A DNA stretch of 64,000 bases from Amycolatopsis sp. GM8 (GTDB lineage: Bacteria; Actinomycetota; Actinomycetes; Mycobacteriales; Pseudonocardiaceae): positions 434,001 to 498,000 of the forward strand of contig NZ_JAJKFK010000002.1 in the NCBI RefSeq assembly GCF_021653975.1. Reading direction: 5' to 3'. Of the stretch, positions 49,690 to 58,744 are shown one piece after another (position 1 is the first letter of the stretch; every line of letters begins with the position of its first letter). The position numbers and the translations under genes were made by a program. The notes below the pieces were generated by a model. That model did no database searches. It was not told where the DNA came from and was given only the letters and a program-made list of their open reading frames with translations.

Positions 49690-50748
49690 ATGCCCGTGCG
49701 GCCGCGCGTCGACCTGGAAACACTGCCCGACTACGTCGCGGGGAGGACGGTGCCCGGCGCGATCAAGCTGTCCAGCAACGAGACCCCGGACGGCCCGCTG
49801 CCCAGCGTCGCGCGGGCGATCGTCGACGCCGTCACGAACCTCAACCGCTACCCGGACCCGACCGTCGGCAAGCTCGCCGCGCGGCTCGCGGACAAGATGG
49901 GCCTGCCGCCCGGGCAGGTGGCGGTCGGCTGCGGTTCGGTCTCCTTGTGCCATCAGCTGATGCACGCGATGTGCGCCCCGGGCGATGACGTGGTGTTCGC
50001 GTGGCGGTCGTTCGAGACGTACCCGATCGCGACGGGGATCGCGTGCGCGAACCCGATCAAGGTGCCGCTGGACGAGACGCACACGCACGATCTCGACGCG
50101 ATGGCCGCCGCGATCACCCCGCGCACCCGCGTGATCATCGTGTGCAACCCGAACAACCCGACCGCCACGGCGAACCGGCGCGCGGAGCTGGACGCGTTCC
50201 TGGACAAGGTGCCGTCGGACGTGCTCGTGGTGCTGGACGAGGCGTACCGGGAGTTCGTCAGCGATCCCGAGGTGCCCGACGGGCTCGACTACGTGCGCAC
50301 CCGGGACAACGTCGCGGTCCTGCGTACCTTCTCGAAGGCCTACGGGCTGGCCGGGCTGCGCGTCGGCTACTTCGCCGGCCCGAAGCAGATCGCCGACGCG
50401 CTGCGGAAGGTGTACGTACCCTTCAGCGTCAACGCGCTCGCGCAGACCGCCGCGATGGCCTCGCTCGACGCGGAGGACGAGCTGCTCGCCCGCTGCGAAA
50501 CCATTGCGGCGGAACGGGATCGGGTGCGCGGCGAGCTGATCGCGGCCGGCTACGAGGTGCCCGACTCGCAGGCGAACTTCGTCTGGTTGCCGTTGGGCGA
50601 CAAGGCTTTCGAGTTCTCCGAGCACACACTGGCCAACAAGGTCGTGGTGCGGGCCTTCCAGCCGGACGGGGTGCGCGTCACGATCAGCCACCCCGAGGAG
50701 AACGACCTGTTCCTGCACGCTGCCCGCAGCTACCGCAGGAGCAGCTGA
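49690..50748 (+). CDS. hisC: Histidinol-phosphate aminotransferase
   Basis: A 352-residue fold-type I PLP enzyme. It transaminates histidinol phosphate, or an aromatic homologue, with glutamate/2-oxoglutarate. Signatures are IKLSSNETPDGPLPSV, NRYPDPTVGKLAARLADKMG, VVLDEAYREFVSD (PLP-pyridine Asp) and VLRTFSKAYGLAGLRVGYFA (Schiff-base Lys). VRAFQPDGVRVTIS is the C-terminal carboxylate-binding Arg. AAGGAG precedes the ATG. No other his genes are nearby, so this may be a second copy or an aromatic aminotransferase of the same family. It overlaps the convergent permease gene by 19 bases. Confidence 0.88.
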   Translation: MPVRPRVDLETLPDYVAGRTVPGAIKLSSNETPDGPLPSVARAIVDAVTNLNRYPDPTVGKLAARLADKMGLPPGQVAVGCGSVSLCHQLMHAMCAPGDDVVFAWRSFETYPIATGIACANPIKVPLDETHTHDLDAMAAAITPRTRVIIVCNPNNPTATANRRAELDAFLDKVPSDVLVVLDEAYREFVSDPEVPDGLDYVRTRDNVAVLRTFSKAYGLAGLRVGYFAGPKQIADALRKVYVPFSVNALAQTAAMASLDAEDELLARCETIAAERDRVRGELIAAGYEVPDSQANFVWLPLGDKAFEFSEHTLANKVVVRAFQPDGVRVTISHPEENDLFLHAARSYRRSS

Positions 50749-51494
50749 ACAATCGCCGCGATCCCGACCACGACGATCACGCCGCGCAGCACGGTGGGCG
50801 GCAGGCGCCGGCCGATCTTGGCGCCCAGCTGCCCGCCGACGGTGGAGCCGACCGCGAGCAGCACGGCGACCGGCCAGTTGATCGGCGCGATGAACGCGTA
50901 GATCCCGCCGGCGACGATGTTGACCACCGCCGCCAGGACGTTCTTGATGCCGTTGAGCCGTTGCAGGGAATCGGTCAGCAGCATGCCCATGAACGCCATC
51001 AGCATGACGCCCTGCGCGGCCGTGAAGTAGCCGCCGTAGATACCGACGAGAAAGATCAGGAACAGCAGCAGTGGACCGCCGTGGTCCGTCGTCGTATCGG
51101 AGCGTTCACGGCGTTTCGCGATCCACGTCGACACCCACGGCTGGATGATCACCAGCACCACCGCGAGCCCGACGAGCACCGGCACGATCGTCTCGAAAGC
51201 GTTGGGCGGCAAGGACAACAGCAGCACCGTGCCGCCGACCGCGCCGAGGAACGACGGGATCGCGTAGCGCGCGAGCCGGCGGCCCTGCCCCGCCAGTTCG
51301 TGCCGGTACCCGATGGCGCCGCTGATGGTGCCCGGCGCCAGCCCGAGCGCGTTCGAGGTGGTCGCGACCAGTGGCGGATAGCCGAGCGCGACCAGGACCG
51401 GGAACGTGACGAGCGTGCCGGACCCGACGACCGCGTTGATGGTGCCCGCCCACACGCCGGCCAGCGCGATGATCAGCGCGTGCCACCAGCTCAT
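50730..51494 (-). CDS. TauE/SafE-family (TSUP) membrane exporter
   Basis: A 254-residue membrane protein with about eight helices in two repeats. Helix 1 reads IIALAGVWAGTINAVVGSGT, and LVALGYPPLVATTSNALGLA is the first repeat signature (G-x-x-P-x-x-A-x-x-T). FTAAQGVMLMAFMGMLLTDS and RLNGIKNVLAAVVNIVAGGI form the second repeat. TSUP proteins move sulfite, sulfoacetate or other organosulfur anions. The start is ATG 51494; one at 51503 is possible. It converges on hisC and is divergent from an anti-sigma factor gene. Confidence 0.88.
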   Translation of the reverse strand: MSWWHALIIALAGVWAGTINAVVGSGTLVTFPVLVALGYPPLVATTSNALGLAPGTISGAIGYRHELAGQGRRLARYAIPSFLGAVGGTVLLLSLPPNAFETIVPVLVGLAVVLVIIQPWVSTWIAKRRERSDTTTDHGGPLLLFLIFLVGIYGGYFTAAQGVMLMAFMGMLLTDSLQRLNGIKNVLAAVVNIVAGGIYAFIAPINWPVAVLLAVGSTVGGQLGAKIGRRLPPTVLRGVIVVVGIAAIVQLLLR

Positions 51495-51613
51495 GTCCCC
51501 CATCGAACAACACGTTTCGCACAGGCTGGCAACGGGTACCACGCCGCCATGCGGCCGACGATCGAGGCATCATGGGTGCGCAGCGGTATCCACGGAACTA
51601 CGGCGAGGTGAAA

Positions 51614-52036
51614 GTGGCAGACAGGCAATCCCCGCCTCTCGACGCACACGACGACATCGAGCTGCGGCTCGGTGCCGACCTGGTTCACCTGCCGATCGTG
51701 CGTTCGGTGGTGGCGACGATCGCCACCCGCGCCGACTTCGACCTCGACGCCATCGCCGACCTGCGGCTGGCGGTCGACGAGGCCTGCTCGACGCTGATCA
51801 CCAGGGCGATCCCGGGCAGCACCATGCGCTGCCTGTTCACCGTGTCCGACGACGAGCTCACGTTCACCGGCACGGTGCACTCGGACAGCGACAGCTCGCC
51901 CAGCACGAAGTCCTTCGGCTGGCGGGTACTGACCACATTGACCGACTCGGTGGACAGCCGGGTCACCTCCAACGGGCAGGCCGGCCACCAGATCGACATC
52001 GAGCTGACCAAACGGCGGGTCGTGGTGGACGCGTGA
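51614..52036 (+). CDS. RsbW/SigF-type anti-sigma factor
   Basis: A 140-residue GHKL-type ATPase/kinase. DDIELRLGADLVHLPIVRSV starts the fold, and FDLDAIADLRLAVDEACSTL carries the N-box (E-x-x-x-N usually; here D-E-A-C), typical of actinobacterial RsbW-like anti-sigma factors. FGWRVLTTLTDSVDSRVTSN lies at the G-box region. GTG 51614 follows GAGGTGAAA. It overlaps the sigma factor gene by GTGA, its certain partner. No anti-anti-sigma gene is adjacent. It should hold the sigma factor inactive until a stress signal. Confidence 0.85.
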   Translation: MADRQSPPLDAHDDIELRLGADLVHLPIVRSVVATIATRADFDLDAIADLRLAVDEACSTLITRAIPGSTMRCLFTVSDDELTFTGTVHSDSDSSPSTKSFGWRVLTTLTDSVDSRVTSNGQAGHQIDIELTKRRVVVDA

Positions 52037-52839
52037 CCGGCGCTCCAGCCGAGCCCACTTCGTCCCACGAATACCAGCATCTCGCTCCGCTCTTCGAGGA
52101 GCTGGCGGCCCTCGACCAGAAGGACGGGCGCCGGGCCGCACTCCGGGACGAACTGGTGACTGGGCATTTGCCCTTGGCCGAACACATCGCGCAGCGCTTC
52201 TCCGGCCGGGGCGTCGCGAAGGAGGACCTGGTCCAGGTGGCCACGGTCGGGTTGATCAACGCCGTCGACCGGTTCGACGCGAGCCGGGGCTCGGATTTCC
52301 TGTCGTTCGCGGTGCCGACCGTGATGGGCGAGGTCAGGCGGCATTTCCGGGACACCGGCTGGCTGGTCCGGGTGCCGCGGCGGCTCAAGGAGCTGCACCT
52401 GTCGATCTCGACCGCGAACACGGAGCTCGCGCAGCGGCTGGGCCGGGCGCCGACCCCGAGCGAGATCGCCGCGCATCTGGACATCAGCCAGGACGAGGTG
52501 TTCGCGGGGCTGGAAGCCGGCAACGCCTACCACTCGATGTCACTCGATGAGGTGCTTTCCGGCGACACCGAAAACCTGGCGCTGGGCGACACGCTCGGCG
52601 AGGAAGACGCGGCACTGGAAGGGGTCGAGAACCACGAGGCACTGCAGCCCCTGATCCAGGAGTTACCCGAGCGTGAACGCAAAATCCTCGGGCTGCGGTT
52701 CGTGCACAACATGACCCAGACCCAGATCGCGGAGCGCATCGGCGTCTCCCAGATGCACGTGTCGCGGCTGCTCGCGCGGACCCTGGAGCGGCTTCGCGAG
52801 GGGCTCACCGAGCAGGACGAGGATGTACTGTCACCCTGA
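52033..52839 (+). CDS. SigB/SigF-type stress and development sigma factor
   Basis: A 268-residue group 3 sigma factor. Region 2 is LPLAEHIAQRFSGRGVAKED, LVQVATVGLINAVDRFDASR, then FLSFAVPTVMGEVRRHFRDT. Region 3 is LKELHLSISTANTELAQRLG. Region 4 is ELPERERKILGLRFVHNMTQ, then TQIAERIGVSQMHVSRLLAR. This is the SigF/SigG pattern of actinobacteria, controlled by the coupled RsbW-like protein (GTGA overlap). The DNA ligase gene starts 16 bp downstream and may belong to the same transcript. Confidence 0.93.
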   Translation: MTGAPAEPTSSHEYQHLAPLFEELAALDQKDGRRAALRDELVTGHLPLAEHIAQRFSGRGVAKEDLVQVATVGLINAVDRFDASRGSDFLSFAVPTVMGEVRRHFRDTGWLVRVPRRLKELHLSISTANTELAQRLGRAPTPSEIAAHLDISQDEVFAGLEAGNAYHSMSLDEVLSGDTENLALGDTLGEEDAALEGVENHEALQPLIQELPERERKILGLRFVHNMTQTQIAERIGVSQMHVSRLLARTLERLREGLTEQDEDVLSP

Positions 52840-52855
52840 CCAGCGGGGGGTTCCG

Positions 52856-53809
52856 ATGATCATGGAGGTCGAGCCCGGCTGGCGTGAGCCCGAGCTCGCG
52901 ACGCTGACGCAACGCCGGTTTTCGAGCGAGAACTGGGTGTTCGAACGCAAGCTCGACGGAATCCGCGCGATCTGCTCCCGGGCCGGCGGCACCCCGACGC
53001 TGTGGTCGCGCAACCACCACGTCATCAACGACTCATACCCGGAAATCGTCGAAGCGCTGGCCGCGCACGGCGGCTCGCATTTCGTGGCCGACGGCGAGAT
53101 CGTCGCGTTCGACGGCACCCGGACCAGCTTCGCCAAGCTCCAGCACCGCCTGCACCTCACCGATCCGATCCGGATCGAAGCGACCGGCGTGCACGTGTAC
53201 TACTACCTGTTCGACCTTCTCGTGTTCGGCCACGCCGACGCCACCCCGCTGCCGCTGCGGCAGCGGAAACAGTTGCTGCGCAACGCTTTCGACTGGACCG
53301 ACCCGCTGCGCTACTCGAACCACCGCAACACCGACGGCGAACGGTACTTCGCCTACGCGTGCGCGCACGGCTGGGAGGGCCTGATCGCGAAACGCGCCGA
53401 CGCGCCGTACCGGGCGGGCCGCAGCGCCGACTGGCTGAAGTTCAAATGCGTGAAGGACCAGGAGTTCGTGGTCGGCGGCTATACGGCGCCCGGTGGTTCG
53501 CGCAGTGGTTTCGGCGCGCTCCTCGTGGGCTACTACGACCAGGGCAGGCTGCGGTACGCCGGCAAGGTCGGCACCGGCTACACCGAGGCGACCCTGCGCG
53601 AGCTGTCCGGCACACTCGGCGAACTGCGGCGCGATCGCTCGCCGTTCGACGATGACGTGCCGGAACGGGGGCCGCGCTGGGTACGACCGGAACTGGTCGT
53701 GCAGGTCCGGTTCTCCGAGTGGACGGCCGACGGCAGGCTGCGGCACCCGCGGTTCACCGGTGTGCGCGACGACAAGCCGGCGGACGAGGTGGTCCGGGAA
53801 CAACGCTGA
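52856..53809 (+). CDS. Stand-alone LigD-type ATP-dependent DNA ligase
   Basis: A 317-residue ligase with adenylation and OB-fold domains only. Motif I is WVFERKLDGIRAICSR, with the AMP-accepting Lys. SHFVADGEIVAFDGTRTSFA is motif III-like. HGWEGLIAKRADAPYRAGRS is motif IV, and WLKFKCVKDQEFVVGGYTAP motif V. The OB domain has GKVGTGYTEATLRELSGTLG. There is no polymerase or nuclease domain, as in LigC. GGGGGG precedes the ATG. It sits 16 bp after the sigma factor, so it may be stress-induced and serve in non-replicative nick or end joining. No Ku gene is in the window. Confidence 0.9.
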   Translation: MIMEVEPGWREPELATLTQRRFSSENWVFERKLDGIRAICSRAGGTPTLWSRNHHVINDSYPEIVEALAAHGGSHFVADGEIVAFDGTRTSFAKLQHRLHLTDPIRIEATGVHVYYYLFDLLVFGHADATPLPLRQRKQLLRNAFDWTDPLRYSNHRNTDGERYFAYACAHGWEGLIAKRADAPYRAGRSADWLKFKCVKDQEFVVGGYTAPGGSRSGFGALLVGYYDQGRLRYAGKVGTGYTEATLRELSGTLGELRRDRSPFDDDVPERGPRWVRPELVVQVRFSEWTADGRLRHPRFTGVRDDKPADEVVREQR

Positions 53810-53823
53810 AATACGATCACGGG

Positions 53824-55332
53824 GTGCGCAGGCCCACGCGGTTCACGAGATTGCGCGTCGCGCTGCGCACCGCGCTCGGGTTCGTGGTGCTCGGCGTCGG
53901 TTCGAGTGTGTGCGGCGCCGCGGCCGTCGCGCTGTTGCTGGTGCTGCAAGGACTTCCCGCCGACATGGGCCGGCACAACCTGGCTTTCGTGCTCGTCGCG
54001 GCCGGTTATGTCGCCGTGTCGGTGATCGTCGGTTCACTGTGGACGGCGTTCCTGCACCGGCGCACCGCGATCTGGTTCGCCGCGGCCCGGCGCCCGACCG
54101 CCGCCGAGGCGCGGCGGGCGCTGCGGCTGCCCGCGCATCTGGCGTTGGTCAGCGGCAGCCTGTGGCTCGGCGGAACGGTGCTGCTGGGCGGAATCACGCC
54201 GATCCTCGCGTCCTGGCTGGACGCGCTCGCGGTGACGCTCACAATCGGCGCCGGCGGGCTGCTCACGGTCGGGCTGACGTACCTGGCCGCGGAGTGGGTC
54301 GGCCGCCCGATCCTGACCGCCGCGCTCGAGGTCACCCCGCCCGAGCACGCCGCGTCGGTCACCGTGCGGACCCGGCTGGCGCTGACCTGGGCGGTGGGCA
54401 GCGGCGTCCCGCTGCTGGGCGTGTTCATCGTCGCCGCGCCGCCGGATCTCCGGCACGCCGACGACCAGGCGAGCCTGATCATGCTGGCGATCGTCGGGCT
54501 GCTGTGCGGCGCGGTGGGCACCGGGTTGCTGGCGCGGGCGGTCGCCTCGCCGCTGAACCGGATGCGCGGCGCGCTCGACCAGGTCGCGCGCGGGCGGACG
54601 GATGTCGCGGTGCAGGTCGACGACGCCAGCGAGATCGGTCAGCTGCAGGTGTCGGTGAACACCATGGTCGCCGGGTTGCGGGAACGGGACCGGATGCGCG
54701 ACCTGTTCGGCCGGCACGTCGGCGACGACGTCGCCCGGCACGCGATCGAGCACGGCATCTCGCTGTCCGGCGATGTCCGTGCGGTGACGGCGCTGTTCGT
54801 CGACGTGGTGGACTCGACGGCGCTGGCGAACCGGACCCCGCCGGAAGAGATCGTGCGCAAGCTGAACCGGCTGTTCGCGAGCGTCGTCACGGCCGTCGAC
54901 GCGCGAGGCGGCCTGCTCAACAAGTTCCAGGGTGACGCGGCCTTGTGCGTTTTCGGCGCACCCACGGTGCTGGCCGACGCGCAGACGGCGGCGCTGTCCG
55001 CGGCCCGCACGATCCGCGACGCCGTGCGCGCGGCCGGTGAGCTGGACCTGGGGATCGGCGTCGCGAGCGGGATGGTGTTCGCCGGTCAGCTGGGCACCCG
55101 GAGCCGCCTGGAGTACACGGTCATCGGCGACGCGGTGAACGAGGCGGCCCGGCTGACGGAGCACGCGAAGAAGGTGCCGGGCCGCATCCTCGCCAGCGAC
55201 GCCGTCGTCGTGGCGAGCACCACGGGCGAGCGCGAGCAGTGGTCGCCGTACCGGAAACTCCGGCTACGCGGCCGCGACGAGCCGACCGTGACCTGGACGA
55301 CCGCGGAACCGGGCGACCTCAGCCGGGCTTGA
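53824..55332 (+). CDS. Membrane class III adenylate cyclase with HAMP domain
   Basis: A 502-residue cyclase. Six N-terminal membrane helices (residues 15-245; e.g. ALGFVVLGVGSSVCGAAAVA, SLIMLAIVGLLCGAVGTGLL) are followed by HAMP (SPLNRMRGALDQVARGRTDV). The catalytic domain from about 330 has VTALFVDVVDSTALANRT (two metal Asp), LLNKFQGDAALCVFGAP (adenine-contacting Lys) and YTVIGDAVNEAARLTEHAKK (Asp for adenine specificity, transition-state Asn and Arg). All catalytic positions are present, so it should make cAMP. The topology matches mycobacterial Rv1318c-type cyclases. GTG 53824 is the start. Confidence 0.92.
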   Translation: MRRPTRFTRLRVALRTALGFVVLGVGSSVCGAAAVALLLVLQGLPADMGRHNLAFVLVAAGYVAVSVIVGSLWTAFLHRRTAIWFAAARRPTAAEARRALRLPAHLALVSGSLWLGGTVLLGGITPILASWLDALAVTLTIGAGGLLTVGLTYLAAEWVGRPILTAALEVTPPEHAASVTVRTRLALTWAVGSGVPLLGVFIVAAPPDLRHADDQASLIMLAIVGLLCGAVGTGLLARAVASPLNRMRGALDQVARGRTDVAVQVDDASEIGQLQVSVNTMVAGLRERDRMRDLFGRHVGDDVARHAIEHGISLSGDVRAVTALFVDVVDSTALANRTPPEEIVRKLNRLFASVVTAVDARGGLLNKFQGDAALCVFGAPTVLADAQTAALSAARTIRDAVRAAGELDLGIGVASGMVFAGQLGTRSRLEYTVIGDAVNEAARLTEHAKKVPGRILASDAVVVASTTGEREQWSPYRKLRLRGRDEPTVTWTTAEPGDLSRA

Positions 55333-56317
55333 CGTCGGGCCAGGTCAGGAGGGTGGAACCCCAGGTGAGGCCGGCGCCGAAGGCGGTCAGCAGGACCCGG
55401 TGGCCCGGCTGCAGGCTGCCGTCCTCGCACGCGTCGGCGAGGGCGAGCGGGATCGAGGCGGCGCTGGTGTTGCCGGCGTGGCCGATGTTCGCGACCACCC
55501 GGTCCTCGGGCAGCTTGAGCTGCTTCGCGGTGGCCAGCAGGATGCGGATGTTCGCCTGGTGCGCCACGAACCGGTCCACGTCGTCGATTTCCAGGCCCGC
55601 GCGCTCCAGCACCGCGCGCGCCGACTCGGCCATCCGGGCGCACGCGTGCCGGAAGATCGCCTGGCCGTGCATCGTCACGTAATGGTCGCGCGGGTCGTCC
55701 GACTCGCGCTGCTTCGCACCGCCGGCGGGCACGATCAGCAGATCGGCGTTGTCCCCTTCGCTGTGCAGGTCGAACGGGCCGAGCGCACCCGGCTCGTCGG
55801 CGAGCCCGCGGCGCAACACGACCGCGCCCGCGCCGTCACCGAAGATCGGCACCGTGCCGCGGTCGGCCGGATCGCACAGCCGGCTGAACACGTCGGCGCC
55901 GATGACGAGCACCCGGTCCGCCATCCCGCCCGCGATGAGCCCGCCGCCCGTCGCCAGCGCGTACACGAAGCCGGTGCACACGGCGTTCACGTCGAAGGCG
56001 GCGATCCCGCTCAGCCCCAGCGCGGACGCGACCTGCGGGGCGCTGGCCGGGCACACGTAGTCGGGCGTGGAGGTGGCGAGGACGACGGCGTCCACCAAGT
56101 CGGAACCAGCGCTGCGCAGCGCGTTGGCACCCGCCTGCACAGCCATGTCCACTGTGGACGTATCCGGGTCGGCTATGCGCCGCTCCCGAATGCCCGTGCG
56201 GGTGCGAATCCATTCGTCGGAAGTGTCCAGCCGTTGCGAGAGTGCGTCGTTGTCCACCACTCGCGGCGGCAGCCAGGCGCCGAGCCCGGTCAGAACCGCG
56301 GAGTGCCCCTTTTGCAT
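55319..56317 (-). CDS. fabH: 3-oxoacyl-ACP synthase III (KASIII)
   Basis: A 332-residue condensing enzyme. It matches FabH throughout: GLGAWLPPRVVDNDALSQRL, DEWIRTRTGIRERRIADPD, AFDVNAVCTGFVYALATGGG (active-site Cys), FVAHQANIRILLATAKQL (His) and VANIGHAGNTSAASIPLAL (Asn). FGAGLTWGSTLL ends the fold. It condenses acyl-CoA with malonyl-ACP to start fatty-acid or polyketide chains. It is not in a fab cluster, so it may be a second FabH or a secondary-metabolism starter enzyme. The start is ATG 56317. It overlaps the cyclase 3' end by 14 bases. Confidence 0.9.
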   Translation of the reverse strand: MQKGHSAVLTGLGAWLPPRVVDNDALSQRLDTSDEWIRTRTGIRERRIADPDTSTVDMAVQAGANALRSAGSDLVDAVVLATSTPDYVCPASAPQVASALGLSGIAAFDVNAVCTGFVYALATGGGLIAGGMADRVLVIGADVFSRLCDPADRGTVPIFGDGAGAVVLRRGLADEPGALGPFDLHSEGDNADLLIVPAGGAKQRESDDPRDHYVTMHGQAIFRHACARMAESARAVLERAGLEIDDVDRFVAHQANIRILLATAKQLKLPEDRVVANIGHAGNTSAASIPLALADACEDGSLQPGHRVLLTAFGAGLTWGSTLLTWPDVKPG

Positions 56318-56457
56318 GCCATCACTTCTAGGGCTTACCACTGGGTAGACCCGTCAGTTGTGTTCCAGGTCACATTCACGCCGCCCGAAAGGGCTACCGG
56401 TGCTAACGAGATGTTTCGACGACGGAAATTGTCGGTGGGTGGTCGTAGCGTGCCGGC

Positions 56458-57576
56458 ATGAAGGTTCTCGGTACCCGGGCACTCAACCGCGCGCTCCTCG
56501 CACGGCAGTTCCTGCTGCGCCGAGTGAAAAGTTCACCACTCGACGTCGTCTCGCACCTGTGCGGAATGCAGGCGCAGGCGCCATTCCCGCCGTATTTCGG
56601 GCTGTGGTCCCGGCTGCACGGTTTCGCTCCCGAGAATCTTTCACAACTGCTTATCGATCGATCAGTGGTCCGGATCGCACTGATGCGCGGCACCGTGCAT
56701 CTCGTGACGGCCGGCGACTGCTCGTTCCTGCGCCCGCTCGTACAGCCGATTCTCGACCGCGATCTGAAGACCAACCAGTCGTACGCCCGCGCGCTGGCGG
56801 ATGTCGATCTGGCGACACTGGCGAAGGACGCACGGGCCGTGCTCGCCGAAAAACCTTGTACTGGGGCCGAACTCGGCAAGCTTCTCGCCGAACTTCATCC
56901 GGACTGCCCGCCGGCCGCGCTCGCCCATGCCGCGCGCGGCTTGCTACCGCTGGTGCAGATTCCGCCACGAGCGGTGTGGGGCCGCAGCGGGCAGCCGACG
57001 TTTGCCACCGCGGAGGACTGGCTCGGCCGGCCGCTCGACACCCGCGCCCGGCTCGACGAGTTGGTGCGCCGGTATCTCGCCGCGTTCGGGCCCGCGACCG
57101 TCAACGACGTCCAGGCCTGGAGCGGCTTGACCCGGCTGAGTGAAGTGGTCGACCGGTTACGCCCTGAGCTGACGACCTTCGCCGACAAGGACGGCCGCGA
57201 ACTCTTCGATCTGCCGGACGCGCCACGGCCGGATCCGGACACGCCCGCGCCGCCGCGGTTCATCGCCGAGTTCGACAACTTGCTGTTGTCCCATGCCGAT
57301 CGCACGCGCGTGCTGAGCGCCGACGCACGGAAACGGGTGTTCGGCGTGCCCAACGGGGTGTTCCCGGGGACCGTACTCGTCGGCGGTTTCGTCCGTGGCA
57401 CCTGGAAAATCACGAAGACCGCCGGTGAGGTGACGCTGGATATCGAGCCGTACCAACGTATCTCCACAAAGGACATCGACGCGCTGACGAGCGCCGGCGC
57501 CCGGTTGCTGCGCTTCGCCGCGCCGGGCCGCACACCCGGGATCCGGGTCCACGACCTGCTAAAACCGCATTCCTGA
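56458..57576 (+). CDS. AlkZ-like winged-helix DNA-binding protein (HTH_42)
   Basis: A 372-residue protein of the HTH_42/AlkZ-like family, whose best-studied members are DNA glycosylases that unhook interstrand crosslinks or remove bulky adducts. It starts RALNRALLARQFLLRR. The family's catalytic Q-x-Q motif is present in SHLCGMQAQAPFPPYFGLWS. SVVRIALMRGTVHLVTAGD and AFGPATVNDVQAWSGLTRLS are winged-helix segments. FIAEFDNLLLSHADRTRVL and GTVLVGGFVRGTWKI form the C-terminal barrel. In antibiotic producers such genes often give self-resistance, but no genotoxin cluster is visible here. It is monocistronic. Confidence 0.85.
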   Translation: MKVLGTRALNRALLARQFLLRRVKSSPLDVVSHLCGMQAQAPFPPYFGLWSRLHGFAPENLSQLLIDRSVVRIALMRGTVHLVTAGDCSFLRPLVQPILDRDLKTNQSYARALADVDLATLAKDARAVLAEKPCTGAELGKLLAELHPDCPPAALAHAARGLLPLVQIPPRAVWGRSGQPTFATAEDWLGRPLDTRARLDELVRRYLAAFGPATVNDVQAWSGLTRLSEVVDRLRPELTTFADKDGRELFDLPDAPRPDPDTPAPPRFIAEFDNLLLSHADRTRVLSADARKRVFGVPNGVFPGTVLVGGFVRGTWKITKTAGEVTLDIEPYQRISTKDIDALTSAGARLLRFAAPGRTPGIRVHDLLKPHS

Positions 57577-57603
57577 GCAGCGGTTATTGGCTACGATGCG
57601 GGG

Positions 57604-58080
57604 GTGCCCGACGCCGACCTGGACCCCCTGGACCAAGCCATTCTCAGCAGACTGCAAGTGGATTCCCGCACGATCGCGGAATCCATCGGCGCCCAGGTGG
57701 GTCTTTCCGCCGCGGCCGTGCAGCGGCGGATCAAACGGTTGCGGGAAACGGGAGTGATCGTGAAAGAGGTCGCGGTCGTCGACCCGAAGGCCGTGGGCGC
57801 GGATATGACGTTCGTCGTCTCGGTGGAGATGGAGCGCGAGCGGATCGAGGTGCTCGAAGCGTTCCGCAAGCAGGTGCGCACCGATCCCGCGGTGCAGCAG
57901 TGTTATTACGTAACGGGGTCGGCCGACTTCGTACTGGTGGTGGTCTGCCGGAACATGACCGAGTTCGAGGCGTTCACCCGGCGAACCTTCTTCGACAACG
58001 GCGAAGTGCGCCATTTCACAACAAGCGTCGTGATGGACCGGGTCAAGGTCGGGCTGACCGTTCCCCTGAACGGCGGCTGA
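57604..58080 (+). CDS. Lrp/AsnC-family regulator
   Basis: A 158-residue regulator. Wing HTH: LDPLDQAILSRLQVDSRTIA, ESIGAQVGLSAAAVQRRIKR, LRETGVIVKEVAVVDPKAVG. The RAM/AsnC effector domain follows (TFVVSVEMERERIEVLEAFR; QQCYYVTGSADFVLVVVCRN). Typical octamer-forming, amino-acid-responsive fold. The start is GTG 57604. It has no adjacent amino-acid operon, so its target is unclear; the preceding AlkZ-like gene ends 27 bp away. Confidence 0.92.
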   Translation: MPDADLDPLDQAILSRLQVDSRTIAESIGAQVGLSAAAVQRRIKRLRETGVIVKEVAVVDPKAVGADMTFVVSVEMERERIEVLEAFRKQVRTDPAVQQCYYVTGSADFVLVVVCRNMTEFEAFTRRTFFDNGEVRHFTTSVVMDRVKVGLTVPLNGG

Positions 58081-58237
58081 TTTCTTGCAGGGTCCCGTGT
58101 TACATGTTCCAGACGATTGCACCGGATCGCGTGAAAGTCTTTCACCACGCATCATCATCGGCGCCCAATCCCATCTCCTCGCTGTCCGAACAGTTCGTGC
58201 CACGACACGAGAAGCCACTTGACCGCGAGGAGTGGAC

Positions 58238-58642
58238 ATGAATACCGAAGCTGTCAACCAGAGTCAGTTCGTCACACTGAACGGCTCGAGCGCCCCAGTC
58301 CTGTCTCGACTGTCCTATGTGGCCGCCGAACCGTTCGCCGTGAACATCGCGTTCCGCACCGAGCGCGGCCGGTGGGTCGAGTGGACGTTCGCCCGCGAGC
58401 TGCTCGCGCAGGGCCTGTCGGAGCCGGCCGGTCTCGGCGATGTGCGGGTGCGCCCGGATCTGGCGAACGACGAGGACCTGCTGATCCTGGAGATCGAGTC
58501 ACCGGACGGTTACGCGCTGGTCGAGATCGAGCGCGAGGACGTCGAGCGCTTCCTCGACGCGGCCGCCGAAGTGATCCCCCTCGGTTCGGAGAGCGAGCAC
58601 TTCGACATCGACGGCTTCATCGACGAGATCACCAACGTCTGA
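58238..58642 (+). CDS. SsgA-family sporulation/cell-division regulator
   Basis: A 134-residue SsgA-like protein (SALP). VLSRLSYVAAEPFAVNIAFR, GRWVEWTFARELLAQGLSEP and LGDVRVRPDLANDEDLLILE match the family core. SPDGYALVEIEREDVERFLD and ADIDGF-like ending HFDIDGFIDEIT close it. SALPs guide FtsZ and cell-wall remodelling at septa in sporulating actinomycetes. GAGGAG precedes the ATG at 58238. It is monocistronic, with a 157-bp leader. It is strong evidence for a mycelial actinobacterium. Confidence 0.93.
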   Translation: MNTEAVNQSQFVTLNGSSAPVLSRLSYVAAEPFAVNIAFRTERGRWVEWTFARELLAQGLSEPAGLGDVRVRPDLANDEDLLILEIESPDGYALVEIEREDVERFLDAAAEVIPLGSESEHFDIDGFIDEITNV

Positions 58643-58744
58643 CAGCCACGTGTGCCAACGGGGATGGTCGTTACCGTCGTCCGGTCGCCCCGGACGACGA
58701 GTCGCCCCGAAGCTTGTGATCCTGCTGGGGGAATCCGCCGCCGA

